Below, in pieces: positions 7,964 through 16,611 of a stretch of 40,912 bases of DNA. The number at the start of each line of letters is the position of its first letter. Position 1 is the first letter of the stretch. This stretch comes from an uncultured Lachnoclostridium sp. (GTDB lineage Bacteria; Bacillota; Clostridia; Lachnospirales; Lachnospiraceae): assembly GCA_946499505.1 (NCBI GenBank), contig CAMMSL010000020.1, positions 1 to 40,912 of the forward strand, written 5' to 3'. Position numbers and translations under genes: made by a program. Below the pieces are notes generated by a model. The model saw only the letters and a program-made list of their open reading frames with translations, was not told the DNA's origin and ran no database searches.

Positions 7964-8674
7964 ATGGCAAAACAGACATGGAAACCGGGAAATATGATCT
8001 ACCCCCTGCCCGCTGTTATGGTGAGTACGGCGGATAAAGAGGGCAACAGCAATATACTGACCATCGCGTGGACAGGGACTGTGTGTACGAATCCTCCTAT
8101 GGCGTATATATCCGTCCGGCCGGAGCGGTATTCCTATCATATGATCAAAGAGAGCGGAGAGTTCGTTATTAACCTGACCACAAAAAAACTTGTCCGTGCC
8201 ACAGACTATTGCGGTGTCCGCTCGGGCAGGGAAGTGGACAAGTGGAAAGAGTGCCGGCTGACAAAAGGAAGTGCATCGTCTTTGAAGTATGCGCCGGTGA
8301 TCGAAGAGGCCCCCGTTAATATCGAATGCAGGGTAAAAAGCATACAGGAACTGGGCAGTCATCATATGTTTCTCGCGGAAGTGACGGCAGTGCAGGTTGA
8401 CGAGAAATATATGGACGAAAAAGGGAAATTTGATCTGAACAGTACCGGACTGATTGCCTACTCCCATGGAGAATATCTGGATCTGGGAGAAAAGCTGGGG
8501 ACATTCGGGTACAGCGTGCGTAAGAAGCAGACTGCACGGAAGCCAAAAGTATCGGGCGGCAGAAAATCAGATGCCAAAAATGCGGGCCGCAAAAGATCAG
8601 ATGCCCCAAATACGGGCAGAAGGAAATCTGCCGGGAAGAAACATACAACAGCGCGAAGAAAGGCGGACAGATAA
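7964..8674 (+). CDS. flavin reductase-like FMN-binding protein with basic repetitive C-terminus
   Basis: Residues 1-185 form a flavin reductase-like split-barrel domain: PLPAVMVSTADKEGNSNILT at the N-terminus, the IAWTGTVCTNPPM strand and the RPERYSYHMIKESGEFVINL segment. Such proteins bind FMN and usually reduce flavin or act as small oxidoreductases. The last 50 residues are unlike the family: a Lys/Arg-rich tail with repeated units (RKSDAKNAG, RKRSDAPNTG, RRKSAGKK). The repetition is visible in the DNA as tandem copies of about 30 bases around 8565-8630. AGGAG precedes the ATG, which is 9 bases after the pyrophosphatase stop. Its stop overlaps the next start (TAATG). Confidence 0.88.
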   Translation: MAKQTWKPGNMIYPLPAVMVSTADKEGNSNILTIAWTGTVCTNPPMAYISVRPERYSYHMIKESGEFVINLTTKKLVRATDYCGVRSGREVDKWKECRLTKGSASSLKYAPVIEEAPVNIECRVKSIQELGSHHMFLAEVTAVQVDEKYMDEKGKFDLNSTGLIAYSHGEYLDLGEKLGTFGYSVRKKQTARKPKVSGGRKSDAKNAGRKRSDAPNTGRRKSAGKKHTTARRKADR

Positions 8675-9699
8675 TGCTTTATTTTGAAAATGATTATTCA
8701 GAAGGCGCTCATGAAGAAGTATTAAAACGTCTGATCGAGACAAATATGGAACAGCTTCCGGGATACGGGACAGACCGGTATACAGCATCCGCAAAGGAGA
8801 AGATCTGTACCGCCTGTGGATGCCCGGACGCGGAGATATACCTTCTGACAGGAGGAACCCAGACGAACCAGATCGTGATCAGTTCTATGCTGGATTCCCA
8901 TGAGGGCGTGGTCGCGGCAGAGACAGGACATGTGGGTACTCATGAGGCAGGAGCCATTGAGTGGACCGGACACAAGGTCCTTACATTGCCCCAGACAGAC
9001 GGGAAAATATCAGCAGCGGATCTGGCAGAATATCTGAGTATCTTTTACGGAGATGAGAACTATGAACACATGGTATTCCCGGGAATGGTTTATATTTCTC
9101 ACCCGACAGAATACGGCACTTTGTATACAAAAGGAGAACTGGCTGAATTATCCGCAGTCTGCAGTGAATACCGGATTCCCCTTTATCTGGACGGGGCGCG
9201 GCTCGGATATGCGCTTGCCGCAGCGGACACGGATGTGACACTTCAGGATGTGGCAGAATATTGTGATGTATTCTATATCGGCGGGACGAAAGTCGGGGCT
9301 CTGTGCGGGGAAGCGGTCGTTTTCCCGAAAGAGAATACACCGCTCCATTTTGTGACAAAGGTAAAACAAAGAGGAGCGCTTCTCGCCAAAGGGAGGCTGA
9401 CCGGCGTACAGTTTGACGCTCTCTTTACCAATGATCTTTATCTGAAGATCGGAAAAAACGCTATCGATACGGCGGATGAGCTGAAGCGGATACTAAGAGA
9501 AAAAGGATATGAGTTCTTCATCGATTCTCCTACGAATCAGATTTTTGTGGTGCTGGAAGATTCTCAGATGGAGAAACTAAAAGAAAATGTAGTGTTCAGC
9601 TACTGGGAAAAGAAAGATGAAACCCACACAGTTGTGCGGTTTGCGACGAGCTGGGCGACGAAAATGGAAGATGTGAAAAAATTGGCTGCGTTCCTTTAA
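8674..9699 (+). CDS. low-specificity threonine aldolase family (PLP-dependent)
   Basis: Fold-type I PLP enzyme, 341 aa, the usual length for low-specificity L-threonine aldolases, which cleave threonine or allo-threonine to glycine and acetaldehyde. The PLP-binding lysine is Lys206 in YIGGTKVGAL, and the cofactor-binding DGARLGYAL carries Asp173 and Arg176. The glycine-rich phosphate site TGGTQTNQ is near residue 60. The start codon overlaps the previous stop (TAATG), so translation is probably coupled. Several clostridial members act on other beta-hydroxy amino acids, so substrate range is uncertain. A strong terminator starts inside its last codons. Confidence 0.9.
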   Translation: MLYFENDYSEGAHEEVLKRLIETNMEQLPGYGTDRYTASAKEKICTACGCPDAEIYLLTGGTQTNQIVISSMLDSHEGVVAAETGHVGTHEAGAIEWTGHKVLTLPQTDGKISAADLAEYLSIFYGDENYEHMVFPGMVYISHPTEYGTLYTKGELAELSAVCSEYRIPLYLDGARLGYALAAADTDVTLQDVAEYCDVFYIGGTKVGALCGEAVVFPKENTPLHFVTKVKQRGALLAKGRLTGVQFDALFTNDLYLKIGKNAIDTADELKRILREKGYEFFIDSPTNQIFVVLEDSQMEKLKENVVFSYWEKKDETHTVVRFATSWATKMEDVKKLAAFL

Positions 9700-9720
9700 C
9701 GGGAACGCAGTTTTTCTTTC
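9686..9720 (+). terminator. intrinsic terminator of the pyrophosphatase-aldolase operon
   Basis: A 9-bp stem, CTGCGTTCC (9686-9694) with GGAACGCAG (9702-9710), is followed by TTTTTCTTTC. The left arm overlaps the last codons and the loop contains the stop of the aldolase gene. Confidence 0.9.
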
Positions 9721-9745
9721 GTTTACTGAAGAACGGAGGAAAATA

Positions 9746-10780
9746 TCAGTTTTCTGCTTTTCTTAATGGAAAAGTTACGCTCCAATTTCCCTCTATGGGC
9801 CCGGATGAAGTAATAAATTCCCCGTAGAGATCATATTCACCAAGTGTTTCAGCAGAAATTTCGGTGAAGATATAATCTTCATAGCTGTTTTCTCCTGTAG
9901 TATCAAAAAATGCGATAGAACCATCACAGCTGATCGTCTCGCCGGTTTCTTTGTTTATCAGAGCAATCGTTCCGTGATTATCCGTCTTTAAAATATCTTT
10001 ATAATAAACCTGAACATGGAGATATCCGTCAATATAACCGATACCTGTCAGAGATACTCCGTCGACAGGCGAACAGATATTACCGGATGGTTTGAGAACC
10101 GTCAGCAAATCCTGCCCGGCAGATTCTTCGTATTTCTCTATAAATTCCGAACCGCCGATACCTCGCGGATCAACTCTCTGGGGTGTGCTGTCAAGCCGGA
10201 TGTCAGACAGATTTACTTCATTGATGATCCCTTCATATGTTTCCTTATTGCTCAAAATTTCCCGAAGAGAGAATGTCAGCTTGCCGCCGGTGACATCCTG
10301 ATCATCCCACTGCTCGATCGTGATAAGGAATTCAGCAGTATGGGTATCGGGATCATAGCCGGACAGGATGCAGTGACTTGAGCAGTCAAATGGAGTATTG
10401 AGCTGGTAACTGTCAAAAAGGTCAATTGTTTCACCAAATTTCGTCCCCTCCAGATCCTGTACTGAAATGTAGATTTCAGCAGTATTTTCATGTATATACG
10501 CTGCCGATACTTCCATGCGAATGCCATTGTCTTCGCAGGATAACTGCACCGGCTTGAAGAATTGCGCCGTGGAAGGGGAGATGGCATACAGCACATTATA
10601 AAATGCAGGCATTGAAGCGGCCATTACAGGAACAGCGAGACTTAATACAAGACAAAGACAGGCCGCTATGGCACACCACTTTTTTAATCTCTTTCTTTTG
10701 GGTATGGACTTTCTGTCCGCTGCCTGAATATATTCCGGACTGATCAAGTCCATTTTATTAAGTAGTTCACTTCCTCTCAT
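9746..10780 (-). CDS. DUF4179 membrane protein, probable anti-sigma factor
   Basis: A 344-aa protein with a short cytoplasmic N-terminus (1-34, basic near KRKRLKK), one transmembrane helix (about 35-55) and a large extracytoplasmic domain of DUF4179 type, rich in beta-strand. Its start overlaps the stop of the upstream sigma factor by four bases, the usual arrangement for a sigma factor and its membrane-bound partner. The inferred role is to hold the sigma factor at the membrane until an envelope signal is sensed outside. The signal is not evident. The N-terminal cytoplasmic segment is short, so direct sigma binding is an inference from gene order and family habit. Confidence 0.82.
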   Translation of the reverse strand: MRGSELLNKMDLISPEYIQAADRKSIPKRKRLKKWCAIAACLCLVLSLAVPVMAASMPAFYNVLYAISPSTAQFFKPVQLSCEDNGIRMEVSAAYIHENTAEIYISVQDLEGTKFGETIDLFDSYQLNTPFDCSSHCILSGYDPDTHTAEFLITIEQWDDQDVTGGKLTFSLREILSNKETYEGIINEVNLSDIRLDSTPQRVDPRGIGGSEFIEKYEESAGQDLLTVLKPSGNICSPVDGVSLTGIGYIDGYLHVQVYYKDILKTDNHGTIALINKETGETISCDGSIAFFDTTGENSYEDYIFTEISAETLGEYDLYGEFITSSGPIEGNWSVTFPLRKAEN

Positions 10781-11337
10781 AGAATGTAACCCTCCTTTTC
10801 AAGATAGTCACGAAGCTGCTTACGACTTCGAAAAAGCATGGTCTTCGCTTTGCTCTCAGACAGTGCAAAACGTCGGGCTATGTCTGAGATAGAATCCAGA
10901 TACCAGTATCGACGTATAAAAACATTTCTTTTTTCTTCGCTGAGTGTGCTGAGGAATCCGTTGATCGCCTGCCCTAAAATTATATCGTCTATACGACATT
11001 CCACATCATCCGGAGCAGGAATACATTGCTCCATCTCTGCACTAAGCTCAGAGATAAATGCGCGGCGTTTCAGCCGGCTGCGTTTCCGGCAGCAGTCCAG
11101 AGAAATATGACGGGTGATCCGTGCAAGAAAAGCATACAGGTATTCTCTTGGCTCATGAGGCGGTATTGAGTTCCATGCTTTTAAGTAGGTGTCATTTTCA
11201 CATTCTTCTGCTGTCTGATGATCTTTTACGATACCATAAGCCAGAGCACGTAAATGGTCTCCGAATTTTTCAGAAGTCTGTTTAACGGCTGTTTCATCAC
11301 GGCGCAAATATAGATCTATGATTTTATTGTCGTCCAA
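10777..11337 (-). CDS. ECF-type sigma-70 family RNA polymerase sigma factor
   Basis: A 186-aa two-domain sigma factor. Region 2 (about 20-90) includes AYGIVKDHQTAEECENDTYLKAW and region 4 (about 125-180) has LSEEKRNVFIRRYW followed by the helix-turn-helix SISDIARRFALSESKAKTML. It should direct RNA polymerase to a small regulon that probably includes its own operon. It is coupled to the DUF4179 gene by a 4-base overlap. A good ribosome site (GGAGGAGGGGAA) precedes the ATG. Target promoters were not identified here; its own visible promoter looks like a housekeeping type. Confidence 0.92.
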   Translation of the reverse strand: MDDNKIIDLYLRRDETAVKQTSEKFGDHLRALAYGIVKDHQTAEECENDTYLKAWNSIPPHEPREYLYAFLARITRHISLDCCRKRSRLKRRAFISELSAEMEQCIPAPDDVECRIDDIILGQAINGFLSTLSEEKRNVFIRRYWYLDSISDIARRFALSESKAKTMLFRSRKQLRDYLEKEGYIL

Positions 11338-11373
11338 AGGTTCCCCTCCTCCCTCTTATGTTAAAAGGCCTTC

Positions 11374-11402
11374 ACTATAATAAGCGCTGTGCAGAATATG
11401 AA
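11374..11402 (-). promoter_or_regulatory. promoter of the sigma / DUF4179 operon
   Basis: Read on the minus strand, TTCATA (11402-11397), a 17-base spacer and TATAGT (11379-11374, 5/6 of the -10 consensus), about 40 bases before the sigma-factor start. Confidence 0.5.
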
Positions 11403-11556
11403 GGTTACATTTTTTAGAAGATTATAACAACTTTTTACTTTATGTGTCCTTAATGACCAGCTATCATAAAATTAACAATAAGATGATAAGATGATAAGAC
11501 TCATAATGATTCATTGCTAAGACATTGGAAATACAATTAAATTCATTACTAATATA

Positions 11557-11585
11557 TTGAATGAGCAATTAAATTGTTTTATAAT
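11557..11585 (+). promoter_or_regulatory. promoter of the toxin-antitoxin operon
   Basis: TTGAAT (11557-11562), exactly 17 bases, then a perfect TATAAT (11580-11585), about 50 bases before the antitoxin start. The palindromic operator candidates flank and follow it. Confidence 0.75.
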
Positions 11586-11602
11586 AATGACTAAGAAATA
11601 AA

Positions 11603-11619
11603 TGAATGAAATTCATTCA
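11603..11619. promoter_or_regulatory. TA operator: TGAATGAA-A-TTCATTCA
   Basis: A perfect 17-bp palindrome with a single central base, placed about 18 bases downstream of the -10 box. The half-site (TCATT/AATGA) recurs at 11505-11515 as the palindrome AATGATTCATT, at 11541-11547 and at 11559-11564. This is the pattern expected for cooperative autorepression by a toxin-antitoxin complex. Confidence 0.65.
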
Positions 11620-11635
11620 ATATGGAGGGATTAAT

Positions 11636-11935
11636 ATGTCTAGTACAATACAGGTAAGAGTGGATGACGAGTTAAAAGCAAAATCAGACAGTTTGTTTAA
11701 AGATCTTGGAACGGACACAACAACGGCAATTCGCATTTTTCTCACGCAGGCAGTAGCGTATAATGGATTTCCCTTCGAGATAAGGAGAAATTCAACTGTA
11801 AATAGTCCATATACTCCTATGTCAGAAGAAAGTATGCTGAAAAAACTTGATGAATCAAAGAAACATGCTAATCAAGGACAATGTAGACGAGCAGACGATG
11901 TTGCAGCGGATATGAGGACAAAATATGGATTATGA
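11636..11935 (+). CDS. RelB/DinJ family antitoxin
   Basis: A 99-aa antitoxin of the RelB/DinJ type. The N-terminal ribbon-helix-helix segment STIQVRVDDELKAKSD is followed by the family signature TTTAIRIFLTQAVAYNGFPFEI; the rest is a charged tail that would bind the toxin. The frame is open from 11606, but GGAGGG sits 8 bases before the ATG at 11636, which begins the conserved domain. It overlaps the downstream toxin gene by 11 bases. It should neutralise the toxin and repress the operon through the palindrome just upstream. Confidence 0.9.
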   Translation: MSSTIQVRVDDELKAKSDSLFKDLGTDTTTAIRIFLTQAVAYNGFPFEIRRNSTVNSPYTPMSEESMLKKLDESKKHANQGQCRRADDVAADMRTKYGL

Positions 11936-12239
11936 AGTAATTATGACGATAGATGCCGAGAATGACTTAAACCAGTTTTTAGAATACCTGGTGTATGAAA
12001 AGCAAAGTGTTCAAGCAGCAAAAAATTTGCTCGACGATTTCGAACAGACACTACAAAATCTTCAAATGGCTGCAGGCAGTCTGAAAGACTGCGAAAATCC
12101 CAAATTGCGCGAAAGAGGATATAAAAGAATTAATTTTATCTCACACAGATATTTTATACTGTATCGTGTTGAGGGCAGTAAGGCAATAATTGACAACATT
12201 TTTCATGAGTTGCAGGATTATGAGAATAGAATAAATTGA
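11925..12239 (+). CDS. RelE/ParE superfamily toxin
   Basis: A 104-aa RelE/ParE-fold toxin. The pattern is typical: N-terminal strand and helix (YEVIMTIDAENDLNQFLEYL), a central loop with LRERGYKRINF, then HRYFILYRVEGSKAIIDNIFHELQDYENRI. Family members either cleave mRNA at the ribosome (RelE) or poison gyrase (ParE); the sequence here does not settle which. The start lies inside the antitoxin gene (11-base overlap) and no separate ribosome site is clear, which suggests coupled translation with the antitoxin made in excess. No terminator with a T-run is seen after it. Confidence 0.88.
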   Translation: MDYEVIMTIDAENDLNQFLEYLVYEKQSVQAAKNLLDDFEQTLQNLQMAAGSLKDCENPKLRERGYKRINFISHRYFILYRVEGSKAIIDNIFHELQDYENRIN

Positions 12240-12331
12240 TACTTCAAGTATATTATAGATGATATCGGAGAAAATAATTTTGATCATCAACGCTGTATGG
12301 CAATAAATGATAATCAATCTCAATAAAACCC

Positions 12332-12360
12332 TTGTTTAAATCTTTTTATTCTGTTAATAT
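12332..12360 (+). promoter_or_regulatory. promoter of eno
   Basis: TTGTTT (12332-12337), 17 bases, TAATAT (12355-12360) preceded by TGT, giving an extended -10. Transcription would start near 12367, inside the dyad described next, leaving a leader of about 100 bases. Confidence 0.55.
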
Positions 12361-12390
12361 ACATATAGTTAGTAAAGGCTAACTGTATGT
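12361..12390. promoter_or_regulatory. 30-bp dyad over the eno start of transcription
   Basis: ACATATAGTTAG, a 6-base spacer, then CTAACTGTATGT: 12-bp arms with one mismatch (a G-U pair in RNA). The position right after the -10 box suits a repressor operator; a 5' stabilising hairpin is the alternative. Confidence 0.55.
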
Positions 12391-12412
12391 GAATGAATCA
12401 TGGAAACTCCTT

Positions 12413-13766
<1,354 letters not shown>

Positions 13767-13798
13767 AAAATCATAAAAAATAGAAAACTGTACGGAAG

Positions 13799-13845
13799 AC
13801 ACGGGGTGAAAGATTCGGGAAACGGATGTTTCACCCCGTGTTTTA
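13799..13845 (+). terminator. intrinsic terminator of eno
   Basis: A 13-bp perfect stem: ACACGGGGTGAAA (13799-13811) with TTTCACCCCGTGT (13829-13841), followed by TTTTAT. Confidence 0.92.
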
Positions 13846-13919
13846 TGCAATAAATTACAGCAGAAAAGAGTGGCATATAAGTTGATTAAAATTTATACGG
13901 TTTAATATAAAAATTGCAC

Positions 13920-13948
13920 TTGTAACGTCCGATGTTTGGGCGTATAAT
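13920..13948 (+). promoter_or_regulatory. promoter of the MATE gene
   Basis: TTGTAA (13920-13925), 17 bases, perfect TATAAT (13943-13948), about 40 bases before the start codon. Confidence 0.65.
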
Positions 13949-13989
13949 TACCCACGATCTACTAAGAGGAAAAGAGGCAGGGAACAGAT

Positions 13990-15354
13990 ATGGATAATAA
14001 GATACATGACATGACGACAGGCAGCCCGGTAAAACTGATCATACGATTTATGATCCCGATGTTTCTGGGCAACGTCTTTCAGCAGTTTTATAATATAGCG
14101 GATTCTATCGTGGCAGGACAGTTTATCGGCGTGACAGCTCTGGCGGCAATCGGCAGCACAGGTTCGCTGATGTTTTTCGTGACCGGATGGCTTAACGGAC
14201 TGAGCAGCGGTTTCGCGATCCTTGTATCCCAGTGGTTCGGGGCAAAGCAATATGACAGGATGCGTCATTATGTGGCAATGTCGATTTATCTTGCGGCCGC
14301 GTTTGCCATACTCATGACAGTCGGTCTGCTGATCGCAAATGAACCGATCCTGAGACTTATGAACTACTCGGACGATATTATGCCGGATGTGAAGCTGTAT
14401 ATGGGGATTATTTACGCAGGGCTTATTGTCACTGCAGCGTATAATTCTCTGGCTGCTTTTTTAAGGGCGCTGGGCGATTCCAAATCCCCGCTGTATTTTC
14501 TGGTCATCTCTGCGGCAATCAACGTGGTGCTTGACATTGCATTTATCGTTGTATTCGGGATGGGAGTGGAAGGCTGCGCGTATGCGACTGTGATTGCACA
14601 GGGAATCTCAGCACTGCTCTGTTTTATTTACATACTGAAGCGTTTCCCGATCCTGCACTTAAAACGGGAAGATTTTAAGATCAGTTTTGAAAGCTTCAGA
14701 AGACTTCTGGCGCTTGGCATCCCCATGGGACTGCAGTTCTCCATCACGGCGATTGGTACGATCATCGTACAGGGAGCAGTGAATATATATGGAGAAATCT
14801 ACATGGCAGGCTTCTCCGCAGCAGGAAAGCTGCAGAACCTGATCGCTACAGTATTTACAGCGTTTGGCGCAACGATTGCCACGTACGTGGGGCAGAACCG
14901 GGGAGCAGGAAGGCTGGATCGTGTAAAACAGGGCGTGCGTTGTACTCAGATCATGATCCTCATATGGAGTGTTGTTCTCATGGTGGTGATGTACTTTGGC
15001 GGCAAATATATGACATGGCTGTTTATCAGCCCGTCAGAGACAGAAGTGGTGAATGCTTCCGTGACGTACTTCCACACGGTATTCTGGTGCTATCCGTTCC
15101 TTGGAAGTATTTTCCTTTACAGAAATACACTGCAGGGAATGGGCTACGGTCTCGTGCCGATGCTGGGAGGTATCTTTGAGCTTGTGGCAAGGAGCACCAT
15201 TGTTATGATCGTGGCCGGACATACAAGTTTCGCCGGTGTATGTCTTTCAGATCCGGCGGCATGGATTGCAGCCCTGATACCGCTTGTCCCATATTATTTT
15301 TATAAAATGCACAAGTTTCACAGCGGTTCAGTCATCGCAGATGGCAGAAGCTGA
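13990..15354 (+). CDS. MATE family efflux transporter
   Basis: A 454-aa, 12-helix multidrug and toxin extrusion family protein, an ion-driven antiporter in the cytoplasmic membrane. The two homologous halves are visible. The first begins PVKLIIRFMIPMFLGNVFQQFYNIADSIVAGQFIG, with the family's NIADS..VG-type motif, and the second begins RRLLALGIPMGLQFSITAIGT. It also has the SSGFAILVSQWFGAKQ loop and GATIATYVGQNRGAG in the second half. Substrates of such clostridial MATE proteins are mostly unknown. It has its own promoter. The downstream hydrolase has a separate extended -10 promoter, so they need not form an operon. Confidence 0.93.
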   Translation: MDNKIHDMTTGSPVKLIIRFMIPMFLGNVFQQFYNIADSIVAGQFIGVTALAAIGSTGSLMFFVTGWLNGLSSGFAILVSQWFGAKQYDRMRHYVAMSIYLAAAFAILMTVGLLIANEPILRLMNYSDDIMPDVKLYMGIIYAGLIVTAAYNSLAAFLRALGDSKSPLYFLVISAAINVVLDIAFIVVFGMGVEGCAYATVIAQGISALLCFIYILKRFPILHLKREDFKISFESFRRLLALGIPMGLQFSITAIGTIIVQGAVNIYGEIYMAGFSAAGKLQNLIATVFTAFGATIATYVGQNRGAGRLDRVKQGVRCTQIMILIWSVVLMVVMYFGGKYMTWLFISPSETEVVNASVTYFHTVFWCYPFLGSIFLYRNTLQGMGYGLVPMLGGIFELVARSTIVMIVAGHTSFAGVCLSDPAAWIAALIPLVPYYFYKMHKFHSGSVIADGRS

Positions 15355-15390
15355 TTTATGCCTTTGTCGGCTTCCCCTTTTCTGCGCACG

Positions 15391-15399
15391 TGGTATAAT
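15391..15399 (+). promoter_or_regulatory. extended -10 promoter of the alpha/beta hydrolase gene
   Basis: TGGTATAAT: a perfect TATAAT with a TGn extension. No good -35 box is seen at 16-18 bases upstream, as is common for extended -10 promoters. Confidence 0.5.
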
Positions 15400-15466
15400 A
15401 CTTAAAGATATCTGGACAACGAGTGAACTTGAACAGAAATAATACAGATGATAAGGAGTGAATAAT

Positions 15467-16366
15467 ATGTCTTTACAGTCATTGATTTTTTGTGTCACAG
15501 CCGGACATTCAGATGCGAAAAGAGACCGCGGGCTTAATGCTTCACCGGACGATATTCTGCGGATTAATGATATCCCCTACGGCCCGGATGTGAAGTGGAA
15601 TACTCTGGATGTGTACAGACCGAAAAATGTAAAGGGAAAACTGCCGGTCATTGTAAATGTCCACGGAGGAGGATATGTGTACGGAAGTACGAAGCAGTAT
15701 CAGTTTTACTGTATGGATCTGGCGCGGAGAGGCTTTGCAGTGGTCAGCTTTAACTATCATCTGGCGCCGAAGTTTAAATTCCCTGCTCCGATCTTTGATC
15801 TGAATCTTGTAATGGAGTGGATCTGTAAAAAAGCGGATATCTATGGCTTTGATATGGACAGAGTGGCGCTAGTCGGAGATTCCGCCGGAGCGCAGCTTGC
15901 CAGCCAGTATGCGGTCATCTGCTCGAATCCGGAATATGCCGAAGTGATGGAAGTTGTTCCGCCGGCTTTCCGTCTGAGAGCAGTGGGACTTAACTGCGGA
16001 ATGTATGATCTGAGAAAAAGGGCATCTGAAATCTCGGAGAATAAACTGATGATAGATTATTTTACGGAACATCCGTCAGTGTACGGAAAGAAACTGGATG
16101 TACTTGACTATGTGACGGAGAAGTTTCCGCCGGCTTATCTGCTCACCTCAAAAGGAGATTTCCTTATGGATCAGTGTGAACCGATGGCAGAGCTCCTTAT
16201 GGAAAAAGGCGTTCCGTGCGAGTATAAGATCTATGGGGATGAGAATACAGGACATGTATTCCACGTGGATATGCGTTCGGATCTGGCACGGGAGGCAAAT
16301 GATGATGAGGTTGCATTTATAAAAAAATATATAGATAATACAGTAAAAACAGAGAAAAAGGAATGA
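15467..16366 (+). CDS. alpha/beta hydrolase (hormone-sensitive-lipase-like esterase)
   Basis: A 299-aa cytoplasmic alpha/beta hydrolase. The oxyanion-hole motif HGGGYVYGS (His66-Gly69) and nucleophile elbow GDSAGAQ (Ser139) identify the HGGG-type esterase group. A later acid (in LLTSKGDFLMD) and the catalytic His in TGHVFHV (about 268) complete the triad. Likely substrates are short acyl or aryl esters. The frame is open from a GTG at 15458, but AAGGAG overlaps that codon and lies 8 bases before the ATG at 15467, so the ATG is the start. No signal peptide is seen. Confidence 0.88.
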   Translation: MSLQSLIFCVTAGHSDAKRDRGLNASPDDILRINDIPYGPDVKWNTLDVYRPKNVKGKLPVIVNVHGGGYVYGSTKQYQFYCMDLARRGFAVVSFNYHLAPKFKFPAPIFDLNLVMEWICKKADIYGFDMDRVALVGDSAGAQLASQYAVICSNPEYAEVMEVVPPAFRLRAVGLNCGMYDLRKRASEISENKLMIDYFTEHPSVYGKKLDVLDYVTEKFPPAYLLTSKGDFLMDQCEPMAELLMEKGVPCEYKIYGDENTGHVFHVDMRSDLAREANDDEVAFIKKYIDNTVKTEKKE

Positions 16367-16423
16367 TAATTTCGTATCAAAACTATAAATATTAACAAAT
16401 TTTAGCAAAATCTTAACACCATC

Positions 16424-16452
16424 TTGACATCAGAAGAGAGAAAGAGTAAAGT
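16424..16452 (+). promoter_or_regulatory. promoter of the amt gene
   Basis: TTGACA (16424-16429, perfect), 17 bases, TAAAGT (16447-16452, 4/6). Transcription from here would give a structured leader of about 150 bases. Confidence 0.6.
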
Positions 16453-16459
16453 CTTATGC

Positions 16460-16509
16460 ATAAAAGCAAAGGCGTTTTGGATGAATTTCCGAAGCGCCTT
16501 TACTTTTAT
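16460..16509 (+). ncRNA. long stem-loop in the amt leader
   Basis: ATAAAAGCAAAGGCG (16460-16474) pairs with CGCCTTTACTTTTAT (16495-16509) with a single C/A mismatch. Inside, TTTTGG pairs with CCGAAG with G-U pairs. It starts at about the predicted transcription start and is followed only by ACTTTTATC, so it may be a regulatory or stabilising element rather than a terminator. Confidence 0.6.
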
Positions 16510-16536
16510 CATAAAAATACCTTTCGGTACAAAGAG

Positions 16537-16579
16537 GTGCATCAATGGGAAGTGATCACTCCCGTCGGTGCACTTTTTT
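16537..16579 (+). terminator. terminator-like hairpin inside the amt leader (attenuator candidate)
   Basis: GTGCA (16537-16541) pairs with TGCAC (16569-16573) outside a second stem GGGA-A-GTGA / TCAC-TCCC (16547-16563), followed directly by TTTTTTG. It ends 33 bases before the amt start, so transcription must pass it. ACCTTT (16519-16524) and AAAGAGGT (16531-16538) just upstream could pair and block its left arm. Confidence 0.65.
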
Positions 16580-16611
16580 GTTCCCCGGAAAAATCAAAAG
16601 GAGGAGATATT

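Noticed and set aside
16453-16611. ANTAR-type dual hexaloop site before amt
   Set aside because: Considered because clostridial nitrogen genes can be ANTAR-controlled, but the loops do not show the expected A1/G4 hexaloop pattern.
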